Below are positions 35,539 to 44,382 of a stretch of 64,000 bases of DNA, piece after piece. The DNA is taken from positions 23,674 to 87,673 of the forward strand of contig CAILLA010000022.1 in NCBI GenBank assembly GCA_903834925.1. Direction: 5' to 3'. Both the position numbers and the translations under genes were made by a program. Position 1 is the first letter of the stretch, and each line of letters opens with the position of its first letter. Source of the DNA: an uncultured Schlesneria sp. (GTDB taxonomy: Bacteria > Planctomycetota > Planctomycetia > Planctomycetales > Planctomycetaceae). Under the pieces are notes generated by a model. It did no database searches, was not told the DNA's origin, and saw only the letters and a list, made by a program, of their open reading frames with translations.

Positions 35539-38436
35539 TTATTTCCGAGTTAAAAACTCATCCAGATTCAGGATCGCATTGGCCGTTACGATCCACGATG
35601 CGAACTCGGCCGAGTTCATCTCGCCCGGATTTCCACGACACGATTTGATGATCGCAGCGGCCTGTTCTGGTGACTCCGCAAACTTACTCTTCACTTCGCG
35701 TTGAAGTCGTACGAGCGGTTCTGTTTCGCCTTGATAAAGTGGTCGTATCAAAGCCAGTCGCAGCCCGTAGGTGACGCGAGCATCTGCGTCATCAGACTGA
35801 TTAACCATTCGCTTTGCGAGTGCCGCAGCTGCTTCGAGGTAAACGGGGTCATTCAGCGTGACCAGGGCCTGCAGCGGTGTATTTGTGCGGATTCGACGAA
35901 TCTGGCAGACCTCGCCACTTCCTGCATCAAACATCGTGAGTGATGGATAAGGGGTCGTTCGCTTCAGATACGTATAAAGACTGCGACGGAATCGATCTTC
36001 CCCTTCAGCATCAACCCAGGTCTTTCCGTTATAAGTCGATCGCCAAAGTCCTGCGGGCTGAGGCGGCATGACTGAAGGACCGCCAACTTTAGACGACAGC
36101 AGTCCAGCAACCGCCAAGGCCTGGTCTCGCACGACCTCAGCACCAAGTCGAAATCGACCACCGCGTGAAGAAATCGCGTTGCGTGGATCGAGCTCCTGCA
36201 AGGATGCAGAAATCTCTGACGACTGGCGATAGGTGTCACTCAGAACAATCGTCTTCAAAAGTCTCTTGAGTGACCAGCCACCGTCACGGTACTCGGCCGC
36301 TAGCAAGTCGAGCAGTTCCGGGTTCGATGGTGCGGCACCCAGGGCACCAAAGTCTTCTTCAGTTTCGACGATTCCGATCCCAAACAGCCGTGCCCAGATT
36401 CTGTTGGCCCAGACGCGCGGAGTCAGCGGGTTCTCCTGATTGACCAGCCATTTCGCCACTGACAGGCGACTCAGCGACTCGTCGGGTTTTGCTGGACCGA
36501 ATCCCGTCAGTAGAGCCACCTGGACAGGATCACCCTGATCCAGGAAGTTGCCCCGCTTATGGATCTTGGTCACGCGTTTCTTGTCGGTCGGTAGCTCGCG
36601 CATGACGGGAACCATCGCGATTTCCACATTGATGTCACTCAGTGATTTTTTCGTGGCGGCAAGTTCATCTCGCAACGCGCGGCATTCCGGCGAGTCGGGC
36701 GGCAGGATCAAACTCGTCGGATCAGCCGCGCTGGTACTCAACCGGAAATTGGCCAGCGTCAGTCGATTGCCGTAGGCCTGCGTCAACGTGATTCGCAGCT
36801 TGGTTTCTGCATCCAGTTTCAGCGGTTCCGCAAAGTCAAAAAACGCGACATGACGTTCGCGGGACCGTGGACTGACCGCCCAGCCGGTTTTTGTATCACC
36901 ATCGATTGCCGCGGCGACGGGCCATCCATCCTGCGAAAAATCGGACCGAGCGTTTTTCAATTTCAGCGCGCGAACTGAGTCTGCATCGACCTGTTCGACA
37001 ACGATTTCAGACACGACGAAATTGGGGTCGGCTGGATTTCGCCCAACGCCAAGCCGGCCATCGGCGAATTTCGCAGGAATTGCTTCAAGTCTCAGTGCGG
37101 TATAAGTCCCCGCGTTCAACAAAATCGTCAACGAGTAAACGTCGTCGACTTCTGATTTGCCACTGACAAGAATCGCCTGATCCGGATCTGGAGTGAGCGT
37201 TGCCCCATTTGTGGACTTGGCTTCAGTTACTTGAATTGGCGTCCAAAGAAACCATTTGGTTTTACCGAATGTCTCTGCTTTCCGTTCCGCCACTGCCAAA
37301 TCGATTTCGAGTTCAGCGACTCTCCCCTGCAATTCCTCTCGCTGCGACTTCTGTTGTGTTGTCAGCACTTCCAGGCGCGGGGCATCGTCGTAACGATCGG
37401 CGTCTTCCGTCTGATTAAAAATCGCGTAAAAGCGATAGTAGTCGTCATTGGAAATGGGATCATATTTGTGCGAGTGACATTTCGCACACCCCATCGTCAG
37501 ACCCATCCAGACTTGGATGGTCGTGTCAACACGATCTTTGACGGCGGCCACGCGAAACTCTTCGTCATCAGTTCCCCCTTCGTCGTTGGCCATCGTATTG
37601 CGATGGAAGGCCGTCGCGATGATTTGCTGCTGAGTCGCGTTTGGCAGCAGATCGCCCGCCAGTTGTTCGGCGGTGAATTGATCCAGCGGCATGTCGGCGT
37701 TGAGTGCTTCGACAACCCAGTCCCGGTAGGGCCACATCGATCGGCCCAAATCTTTTTCGTAGCCTTTGGTGTCGGCATAACGAGCTAGATCAAGCCACAT
37801 CCGTGCCCAATGTTCGCCGAATTGTGGGGACTTCAACAGTTGATCGACGTATTGCTTGTACGTCTCGGGAGAAAATGATTCGGCAAATTTGTCGGCCATC
37901 TCAGGTGTCGGTGGCAAGCCAATCAAGTCGAGCGACAGCCGTCGGGCCAATGACTGCGGTGACGCCGCAGGTCGAAGTGCCAATCCTCGCTTCTTCAACG
38001 CGTTAACGACAATTGCATCGATCGAGCCGGCTGGTTTAACGACTGGTTCAAACGACCAATGCCGCTCCCATTTCGCTCCTTCAGCAATCCAGCGGCGGAT
38101 CGCGTCGATCTGTTCCGGCGTTACCTTTTTACGTGACTTGGGAGGGGGCATGACAAGATCAGGATCGGTGCTGGTCATACGAGCGATGATCAGGCTTTGG
38201 TCGGGCTGGCCCGGTACGATCGCAGCCTGATCCTTACGAAACTTTTTGGCATCAGCCTGGACATCGAGTCGCAATTCCCCCTGGCGCTCATGTTCGTCGG
38301 GGCCGTGGCAGGCAAAACAGTTTGCCGACAGTACAGGCAGGACATCGCGAGCAAAATGGACAGGCTCTGCCGCATTGGCTGCGGTCTGGGTAAAAGCCGG
38401 CATCAACAATAGAAAAAGACGATTGAAGAATTTCAT
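35539..38436 (-). CDS. Secreted PSCyt1-DUF1549-DUF1553 protein of module A, with beta-sandwich insertion
   Basis: 965 aa. Start ATG at 38434-38436: it overlaps the upstream stop codon (TGATG) and has GGAG 8 nt before it; a GTG three codons earlier lies nearer that site. Signal peptide about 1-22. PSCyt1 heme motif CFACH (C40-H44), DUF1549 (about 135-350) with a second CxxCH, CAKCH (C317-H321), and a C-terminal DUF1553 with [19 protein letters not shown] and [15 protein letters not shown]. Between the two DUFs (about 395-570) sits an extra beta-rich segment resembling a discoidin/galactose-binding fold, absent from the module B protein and a candidate substrate-binding domain. Confidence 0.92.
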   Translation of the reverse strand: MKFFNRLFLLLMPAFTQTAANAAEPVHFARDVLPVLSANCFACHGPDEHERQGELRLDVQADAKKFRKDQAAIVPGQPDQSLIIARMTSTDPDLVMPPPKSRKKVTPEQIDAIRRWIAEGAKWERHWSFEPVVKPAGSIDAIVVNALKKRGLALRPAASPQSLARRLSLDLIGLPPTPEMADKFAESFSPETYKQYVDQLLKSPQFGEHWARMWLDLARYADTKGYEKDLGRSMWPYRDWVVEALNADMPLDQFTAEQLAGDLLPNATQQQIIATAFHRNTMANDEGGTDDEEFRVAAVKDRVDTTIQVWMGLTMGCAKCHSHKYDPISNDDYYRFYAIFNQTEDADRYDDAPRLEVLTTQQKSQREELQGRVAELEIDLAVAERKAETFGKTKWFLWTPIQVTEAKSTNGATLTPDPDQAILVSGKSEVDDVYSLTILLNAGTYTALRLEAIPAKFADGRLGVGRNPADPNFVVSEIVVEQVDADSVRALKLKNARSDFSQDGWPVAAAIDGDTKTGWAVSPRSRERHVAFFDFAEPLKLDAETKLRITLTQAYGNRLTLANFRLSTSAADPTSLILPPDSPECRALRDELAATKKSLSDINVEIAMVPVMRELPTDKKRVTKIHKRGNFLDQGDPVQVALLTGFGPAKPDESLSRLSVAKWLVNQENPLTPRVWANRIWARLFGIGIVETEEDFGALGAAPSNPELLDLLAAEYRDGGWSLKRLLKTIVLSDTYRQSSEISASLQELDPRNAISSRGGRFRLGAEVVRDQALAVAGLLSSKVGGPSVMPPQPAGLWRSTYNGKTWVDAEGEDRFRRSLYTYLKRTTPYPSLTMFDAGSGEVCQIRRIRTNTPLQALVTLNDPVYLEAAAALAKRMVNQSDDADARVTYGLRLALIRPLYQGETEPLVRLQREVKSKFAESPEQAAAIIKSCRGNPGEMNSAEFASWIVTANAILNLDEFLTRK

Positions 38437-39536
38437 CAATGGCACTCCGCCTCGACTCGTTGTTCCAATTCCGAAAGATCAATCATAGGGCACGCCGAGC
38501 TGCGCGTCATCGCTTCCAGGGACGTCGGATCTTTAAAAGCAGAACCGCTGATTACACAGACGATATTGGCGTTTGGGTCGAGTTGACCTGTACGGGCCGC
38601 CTGTAATACTCCCGCAACTGCGGTCGAACCAGCCGGTTCGGCGAAAAGTCCTTCTTCTCTGGCGAGTCTTGACTGGATTTCGAAGACAAATTCATCCGAG
38701 ACGACGTGCCCAGTTCCACCACTTTTGCGACAAGCCGCAATCACTTCGTTTCCGTCGATGATCTGAGGAACCTGCAGCCCACTGATCCGGGTCGTGCAGT
38801 CGACATTGCGACCAACAATCGCACCCGACTTCAGCGGTCCTGAGATCGTGTCGTTACCCTCGGGTTGAACGCACTCCACGCGTGGAAGTCTTTCGATCTT
38901 TCCCGCGTGCAGCAGTTGATCAAACCCGCGAGCAATCGCCAGAACGAAACCACCGCCCCCTGCCATGCAAAAAACATGGTCGATTGGCTCGGCAGTTTGT
39001 TCAGCCAGTTCATGCGAAATTCCGCAGACACCCGACATGCCGACCGGAGAATAGGCAAACGCACTGATCTGCATTTGAGCCTGTGGTCGAGCGCTCAGTT
39101 GTCTTAAACACTCAACCACGCGATCAGATGTCCGGCTGTCGACTCCGAAGTTACGGATGCGATACAGCTTCGCACCGTATGCCAGCATTTGCCGAAGCTT
39201 TCCTTCCGGAGCTTTTTCAACAATGGCAATCTCACAAGAGATTCCCGCGAGAGCACAATAGGCAGCAAGCGCGGCACCAGTATTGCCGCTGGATGTGGCA
39301 ATACATTCAGTCTTCCCGTTGGCTACCATGTCCGAGATCGCTGCACAGGCGAATCGATCCTTGTACGAACCAGACGGATTCGTGAACTCCAGCTTGAAGA
39401 AAAGATTTTTCAGGCCATCGCTCGGTCCCAACCTTCGAGACCGCACCAGCGGAGTCCCCCCTTCGCCGAGCGTCAGTCGTGCCGCTGGAGGGATTGAATC
39501 AATCCATTCTGAAAACCGCCAGATGCCCTGATTCAT
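38436..39536 (-). CDS. Threonine synthase-like PLP-dependent enzyme
   Basis: 366 aa. AGGAAG precedes the ATG. Fold-type II PLP enzyme: [29 protein letters not shown] with PLP lysine K59, [19 protein letters not shown], and phosphate-binding AGGGG. This matches threonine synthase (O-phosphohomoserine to threonine) better than cysteine synthase, but some relatives act on other substrates, so I leave out the thrC symbol. Its stop overlaps the start of the module A cytochrome-like gene by one base, so the two are translationally coupled, which is unexpected for a biosynthetic enzyme. Confidence 0.85.
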   Translation of the reverse strand: MNQGIWRFSEWIDSIPPAARLTLGEGGTPLVRSRRLGPSDGLKNLFFKLEFTNPSGSYKDRFACAAISDMVANGKTECIATSSGNTGAALAAYCALAGISCEIAIVEKAPEGKLRQMLAYGAKLYRIRNFGVDSRTSDRVVECLRQLSARPQAQMQISAFAYSPVGMSGVCGISHELAEQTAEPIDHVFCMAGGGGFVLAIARGFDQLLHAGKIERLPRVECVQPEGNDTISGPLKSGAIVGRNVDCTTRISGLQVPQIIDGNEVIAACRKSGGTGHVVSDEFVFEIQSRLAREEGLFAEPAGSTAVAGVLQAARTGQLDPNANIVCVISGSAFKDPTSLEAMTRSSACPMIDLSELEQRVEAECH

Positions 39537-39803
39537 TTTGACTTCCTGTTACTTTCGCTCGCGTCGATCACAACAAATCGACTCGCATGTGGTCCCAGCA
39601 ATTCGTGTTTATACACAACCCGAGAATAAGAGGAAGCGAGGGTTTTCGGAATGCGATCCAGAAAATCTGTCTGAGAATTCTGCAACCCAGATCGCAGAGG
39701 ACACAAGCATCGCACGAGTGACCTCTCGTCCATTGATAAGCCACGGATAATTCTTAAAATGCATGACTCCGTCGACTTTAGCCCACCTTTTCTGAAAAAC
39801 AAC

Positions 39804-41507
39804 ATGAAATACAACTATATCGGCCTTGCGTGTACCTTTCACGATCCTGCAATTGCCGTCGTCAATTCGTCCGGTCAACTGGTGTTCGCAGAAGCGGCAG
39901 AGAGACATTTTCAAACCAAACGAGCATTCAATTGTCCTCCCGACACCTACGTTTATATTAATAAAATCATTGAATCTTATTGTGAACCAGACGCGAGCAT
40001 TGTTGTCGCGCGGAGTTGGTCGCCCCAGTTTCAAAAGTACTTGAGGCCGACAAACTTCATCGACGTCTGCAGGAACGCGTATTACAAGTTAAGATGGCCT
40101 AACACCTCATCCCCATCATTTGAACCGATTACGCATTTTATCCTGAAATCGATGGCTAACAGCGTCTCAAATGCATCGGAAGGAGTCAGATACTACCTCA
40201 AAAAAACCAAGCAGGCTTCGATTGAAGTGCTGGGGTTTAATCATCATCTGACACACGCCGCGACGGCGTGTTACACAAGTAAATTCGACGAAGCGGTGTG
40301 TGCGATAATTGATGGTTTCGGTGAATGGACAAGTACGGGTTTTTACCACTACCGCAATGGCAAACTGATTCCATTGGGGGCGGCGAGGGGCTCAAATAGT
40401 CTTGGTCTTTTCTACGGTGCGATATGCGGTACCTGCGGATTTGATTCAGAGAAGGGAGAGGAATGGAAGGTAATGGGGTTGGCGGGATACGGAAAAAGAA
40501 ACGACGAAGTTTATCAGGCGCTAAGTCATTTGATCCGCGTTGATGGCTTAGGTTTGGTAGGTCTTAGAGATCTTCTTAATTATCCGTTTTGGGAACTCGC
40601 TAAACGCGCGGACCGAGCCGACATCGCACACACGGGCCAACTTGTATTCGAGGAGAAGATGAGAGAGATCCTACAAAACCTATATACATTAGGCTTGTCG
40701 AAGAACCTCGTGCTGGGAGGAGGGTGTGCGCTGAATTCTTCGTACAATGGTCGAGTGCTTGAGAATATTCCGTTCGATGAATTACATGTTGCATCCGCCC
40801 CCGGTGATGACGGAAACGCGATTGGTGCCGCACTGCTGGCGTGTGAAAAGAAGTCCCCTGGTAAAATCACTATTGGAAGCCAGCAATCCGCTTATCTTGG
40901 TTCGAGGATGTCCGAGACGTCGATGGCGAATTTGATCAGGTTTAGCTCTCCGGAAAAATTGTCGCACCATCCCGGCACGATCCACCAAGTGGCTGCAAGG
41001 CTATTGGCGGAAGGCAGAATTATCGGTTGGAGCCGTGGGCGGGCCGAATTTGGGCCTCGTGCCCTTGGAAATCGGTCGATCCTGGCTGATCCCCGTTCGC
41101 CAGATGTTAAAGAGCGAATTAACAGCGTCGTGAAATTTCGCGAGGAATTCCGTCCATTTGCACCATCGATTCTGCATGAGCACGGGCCAGAGTATTTTGA
41201 GAATTATCAGGAATCTCGCTACATGGAAAGGACCCTTCGATTTCGGCAAGACGTGATCAGCAAAGTCCCAGGGGTCGTCCATGTCGATCAAACAGGTCGG
41301 CTTCAAACGGTTCGGCGGGAATGGAACGAAGATTTCTACCTTTTAATTGCAGAGTTCTATCGATTAAGTGGAGTCCCTTTGGTTTTGAATACTAGCTTCA
41401 ATGTCATGGGCAAGCCGATAATTCATACAGTTGAGGATGCCATTGCTGTGTTCCACACATCTGGCTTGGATGACCTGTTTCTTGAAGATTACCACATTCG
41501 AAAATAG
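39804..41507 (+). CDS. Carbamoyltransferase, NodU/CmcH family
   Basis: 567 aa from MKYNYIGLACTFHDPAIAVV, the conserved family N-terminus; an ATG 15 codons upstream is also open. The N-terminal ASKHA-type domain contains NHHLTHAATACY (H147, H148, H151, metal site) and AIIDGFGEWTSTGF. LVLGGGCALNSSYN and APGDDGNAIGAALLACE follow, then WSRGRAEFGPRALGNRSILA and FREEFRPFAPSIL. The C-terminal domain has LNTSFNVMGKPIIHTVEDAI. Transfers a carbamoyl group from carbamoyl phosphate to a hydroxyl or sugar acceptor in a secondary metabolite or glycan. Codon use looks more A/T-rich than in its neighbours, and no other biosynthetic gene is adjacent: possibly acquired. Confidence 0.92.
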   Translation: MKYNYIGLACTFHDPAIAVVNSSGQLVFAEAAERHFQTKRAFNCPPDTYVYINKIIESYCEPDASIVVARSWSPQFQKYLRPTNFIDVCRNAYYKLRWPNTSSPSFEPITHFILKSMANSVSNASEGVRYYLKKTKQASIEVLGFNHHLTHAATACYTSKFDEAVCAIIDGFGEWTSTGFYHYRNGKLIPLGAARGSNSLGLFYGAICGTCGFDSEKGEEWKVMGLAGYGKRNDEVYQALSHLIRVDGLGLVGLRDLLNYPFWELAKRADRADIAHTGQLVFEEKMREILQNLYTLGLSKNLVLGGGCALNSSYNGRVLENIPFDELHVASAPGDDGNAIGAALLACEKKSPGKITIGSQQSAYLGSRMSETSMANLIRFSSPEKLSHHPGTIHQVAARLLAEGRIIGWSRGRAEFGPRALGNRSILADPRSPDVKERINSVVKFREEFRPFAPSILHEHGPEYFENYQESRYMERTLRFRQDVISKVPGVVHVDQTGRLQTVRREWNEDFYLLIAEFYRLSGVPLVLNTSFNVMGKPIIHTVEDAIAVFHTSGLDDLFLEDYHIRK

Positions 41508-41989
41508 TTGGTTCATCCGCGAAAGACCAACTATAAGTTCTCGGTGGCTAGATCGGCGTGGGGCGCGCATACGATTCGGAGGCACTTCACGTTTTATCAA
41601 GGGTGGGCTCTCGGGTGCCGTTGAAATTCTTCTCGCCGACCTCATCGTGGCGAATCGCTACCGGCTCGCATTCCCAAAGATATTGCGAGAACGCTTGAAG
41701 AGGAATTTAGACCTCTTGGGCAATGAAAATGCTCGCCGAAAGTGAGTCTCGGTGGTGACAAAGAGTTTCAATATTCGGCGCGGGAATCGAACCTCGATTG
41801 ATCGTTGCGTACCTTTTCGCAGAAATCTCGTCCGATCATTACTTCTTCGGTAGGTTCAGGATTCGGCGAAGATTTCACTCGTGGACGGAGTTTATAATGG
41901 AGTGGGGACGTCAGTCTGTAGCGGGGAGGTTTCAGACGGGTTCTCGGTCGAAGTAAAGCCGGTTGATCTGGTGTTGAGAGGAAACTGGC
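41508..41989. other. Intergenic region, 482 bp, possible gene remnant
   Basis: A frame from 41431 to 41745 overlaps the end of the carbamoyltransferase gene. Its second half (about 41535-41745) translates to a charged, helix-like peptide (GGLSGAVEILLADLIVANRY, then LAFPKILRERLKRNLDLLG) that looks more coding-like than random, but it has no start signal. It may be the broken tail of a lost gene. From 41746 to 41989 I see only leader sequence for the next gene. Confidence 0.35.
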
Positions 41990-42550
41990 ATGACGATCAT
42001 ACGCTTTTGGCCTGTATTTGCTGGAATGGCCTTGATTCTGTCGGTCGGAGCGTCAAATGCCGAGGCGGCTAAGGGAGTGAAAAAGACGGCTCAGGGAAAC
42101 GCGCCTCGAACCCTGGTAGGAACCGTGATCAATATCAACCCTGATCAAACAGGTTACGGTGTTTTTAAGTTGAAATCGGGGACTCATCACAAAAAGATGG
42201 TTGCCTATACGAACGCTCCGGCCAACGCCAAAGTCAACCAGCAAAACAAGCCGACGGTACACGAACTGGCGGTCTCTTCAGCGACTCGATTCGAACATCA
42301 CAACGGAAATTCTGTCAGTGTTGTCACTCCTGCGGCACTCAAGAAGGGGGAACGAGTTCGAGTTCGTGCCTTGGGAACTCAGGCCCAGAATGTGCAAATC
42401 TTAACGAATCATCGTTACGTCGGACGGATGATTCGGTATCGAGCCAACAACTATAGGCCGCATCAGTATCATCATCCGGCTTATCGTGCGGTGAATCACC
42501 CCGTCGTCCATCACGTCCATCATCATGCCGCCCACACTCACCGCAAGTAA
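41990..42550 (+). CDS. Secreted protein with His-rich C-terminus
   Basis: 186 aa. GAGAGG lies 8 nt before the ATG. Signal peptide 1-26 (ASNAEA-A). The middle part (about 40-130) is beta-rich (LVGTVININPDQTGYGVFKL, ERVRVRALGTQAQNVQIL), possibly an OB-like fold. The last 45 residues are very rich in His, Tyr and Arg (for example HHPAYRAVNHPVVHHVHHHA), suggesting binding of Ni, Zn, Cu or Co ions. No named family recognised. The WD40 gene follows after 54 nt on the same strand. Confidence 0.75.
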   Translation: MTIIRFWPVFAGMALILSVGASNAEAAKGVKKTAQGNAPRTLVGTVININPDQTGYGVFKLKSGTHHKKMVAYTNAPANAKVNQQNKPTVHELAVSSATRFEHHNGNSVSVVTPAALKKGERVRVRALGTQAQNVQILTNHRYVGRMIRYRANNYRPHQYHHPAYRAVNHPVVHHVHHHAAHTHRK

Positions 42551-42604
42551 TCTTCGGTGACTGGCCACTATTCTATTGCGTTACAACGAGAAAAGGAGCC
42601 CGGC

Positions 42605-43606
42605 ATGACCACCCTGGTCAGTTTGATCGGATTGATGGCGTCAATTTTCGGAACTGAGCCGAAAGCGGAACCGGCTAAAATAACGATTCACGGACACACA
42701 AATGTCGTCAATGCGGTGAAGTTCGCACCCGACGGCAGCGGACTTGCTTCAGCCAGCGACGACGATACCGTGCGGATCGTCGATCCAGCCAGCGGTGACC
42801 TTCTATTGACCCTGAAAGGTCACACGGATTCGGTCCTCGATGTCGCCTACTCATTTGACGGAACGAAGATGGCAACGGCCAGTGCCGATCATACCGCGAA
42901 AATCTGGGAACCGAGTGAGGGAAAGCTGCTGATGACCCTGGGCGGGCATTCGGACGCGGTTAACAGCGTGACGTTCAGTGTCGACGGAAAGTGGCTGGCA
43001 ACCGGCAGTGATGACGATACTGTCAAGCTTTGGAATGTCATGACCGGCAAGAACGTGACGACCCTTAAGGGACACTCCGATTCAGTGAACGGAGTTGCGT
43101 TCTCGTCGGATGGGAAACTTCTGGCGTCCGGCAGTTCAGATAATATTGTCCGAATCTGGAACGTGATAACGCACCATCTGGTTCGAACGCTCAAAGGCCA
43201 CACAGATACCGTAAATGCATTGGCGTTCTCACCCGATGGAACGTTGATAGCCACCGCCAGTCATGATGACACTGTCAAGATCTGGGAGACGGCTTCTGGC
43301 GAAAACGATGCGACACTCAGTGGGCATGGTGGACCGGTTCGCGGGCTTGCATTTTCTAATGATGGAACATTACTGGCGACGTCCGGCGACGACGGGACGG
43401 TAAAAATCTGGAATCTTTCCAACGACGCAGAAGTCGCAACGCTTGATGGACATTCTGATTGGTTGAACGACGTAACGTTCGCACCAGATGATGCGACACT
43501 CGCTACTGCCGGTGAGGACAGCACGGTCAAGATCTGGAACGTCCCGAAACCGAAACCGAGTGCCACACCAGCTGAAAAGAAAAGTTCATCGAAGGAAAAG
43601 AAGTAG
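42605..43606 (+). CDS. WD40 repeat protein, single seven-bladed propeller
   Basis: 333 aa from MTTLVSLIGLMASIFG, preceded by AAGGAG; an upstream in-frame ATG lacks this. Seven consecutive WD40 repeats, each with the GH...D...W/V-D cadence (for example GHSDAVNSVTFSVDGKWLAT then DDDTVKLWN), running from about residue 32 to 315. Exactly one closed beta-propeller. The short hydrophobic N-terminus could be a signal or anchor. Lys/Ser-rich tail (KKSSSKEKK). Probably a protein-binding scaffold; partner unknown, possibly the His-rich protein just upstream. Confidence 0.9.
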   Translation: MTTLVSLIGLMASIFGTEPKAEPAKITIHGHTNVVNAVKFAPDGSGLASASDDDTVRIVDPASGDLLLTLKGHTDSVLDVAYSFDGTKMATASADHTAKIWEPSEGKLLMTLGGHSDAVNSVTFSVDGKWLATGSDDDTVKLWNVMTGKNVTTLKGHSDSVNGVAFSSDGKLLASGSSDNIVRIWNVITHHLVRTLKGHTDTVNALAFSPDGTLIATASHDDTVKIWETASGENDATLSGHGGPVRGLAFSNDGTLLATSGDDGTVKIWNLSNDAEVATLDGHSDWLNDVTFAPDDATLATAGEDSTVKIWNVPKPKPSATPAEKKSSSKEKK

Positions 43607-43739
43607 GGAACACCGCAGACGACCAAAGATCACGGAGACGCCTCTGACCCAGTAAGAAAATCCGGCGGCAGACGGAACTTGACATAGCGCAACTTCCCGG
43701 TTTTGGGTGTTACACACCCTAGTCGCGCTCGAGCACTGA

Positions 43740-44024
43740 TTAGTGTTTGTAGATTTTGTGCTGCGGACGACCTGAGAGAATTTGTTCTTTGCCCCAGGTT
43801 GTCACCGCTCGAAATGCGTCGCTGCGGATGAATTCCTGAAACGCCGCTTCATCAGACCATTCGCTAGTGATCAAGAACGAGGCATCGTCGGTAACGTCAT
43901 TCCAAAGCGTTGAGCTGGTATGTCCTGGGGCGGCTTGTAAAGCCCCGATGACAGCACCGAACTTCTCCTTGAAGTCCGTTTGCTTACCCGGCAGCACGTG
44001 ATAGTTCATTCCGACTGTAACCAT
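43740..44024 (-). CDS. Antibiotic biosynthesis monooxygenase (ABM)-domain protein
   Basis: 94 aa from MVTVGMNYHVLPGKQ. One ABM/dimeric ferredoxin-like alpha-beta domain: strand, PGKQTDFKEKFGAVIGALQA helix, GHTSSTLWNDVTDDASFLIT, EWSDEAAFQEFIRSDAFRAV. Members include quinol monooxygenases and heme-degrading enzymes; the Asn/Trp/His heme-ligand pattern of IsdG is not evident, so function stays open. Convergent with the WD40 gene. Confidence 0.82.
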   Translation of the reverse strand: MVTVGMNYHVLPGKQTDFKEKFGAVIGALQAAPGHTSSTLWNDVTDDASFLITSEWSDEAAFQEFIRSDAFRAVTTWGKEQILSGRPQHKIYKH

Positions 44025-44382
44025 TTTGAGTTTTTTCTGAGTAGAGAGGCAAAGCAATCAACTGACGGAATTGACAAGTGGTTTCCGTTTTCTCAGACGC
44101 AATACTTGGCAGACGTCTGTTTTCATACTGTTACGAAAGAAACAATACTTCAGCCAAGCTTAGCGATCACATTGATGTCTCACCATCAGGTGAGATCCGA
44201 CTTCGCGTGAATTGTAGTCCGGTTGACAAATTTAAGGGGAAAATCCAGGCGGATTCTGTTCTTATCCGGGAACATCCACCCAGCGAACTTGTGTCAACAA
44301 GCAGATAATCCCTACAAATTGTCGTGAACAACGCCCGTCAGGCTTGTCACACAAACTTGATCGCGCCCTCCAAGATGATTCC
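44025..44382. other. Intergenic region, 358 bp
   Basis: Divergent promoter region between the ABM-domain gene and the GlcD-GlcE gene. No gene recognised; two short plus frames (43980-44210, 44078-44308) have no domain or ribosome-binding site. Confidence 0.4.

Noticed and set aside
43700..43725. Hairpin GGGTGT/ACACCC between WD40 and ABM genes
   Set aside because: 6-bp stem without a T-tract; too weak to call a terminator.
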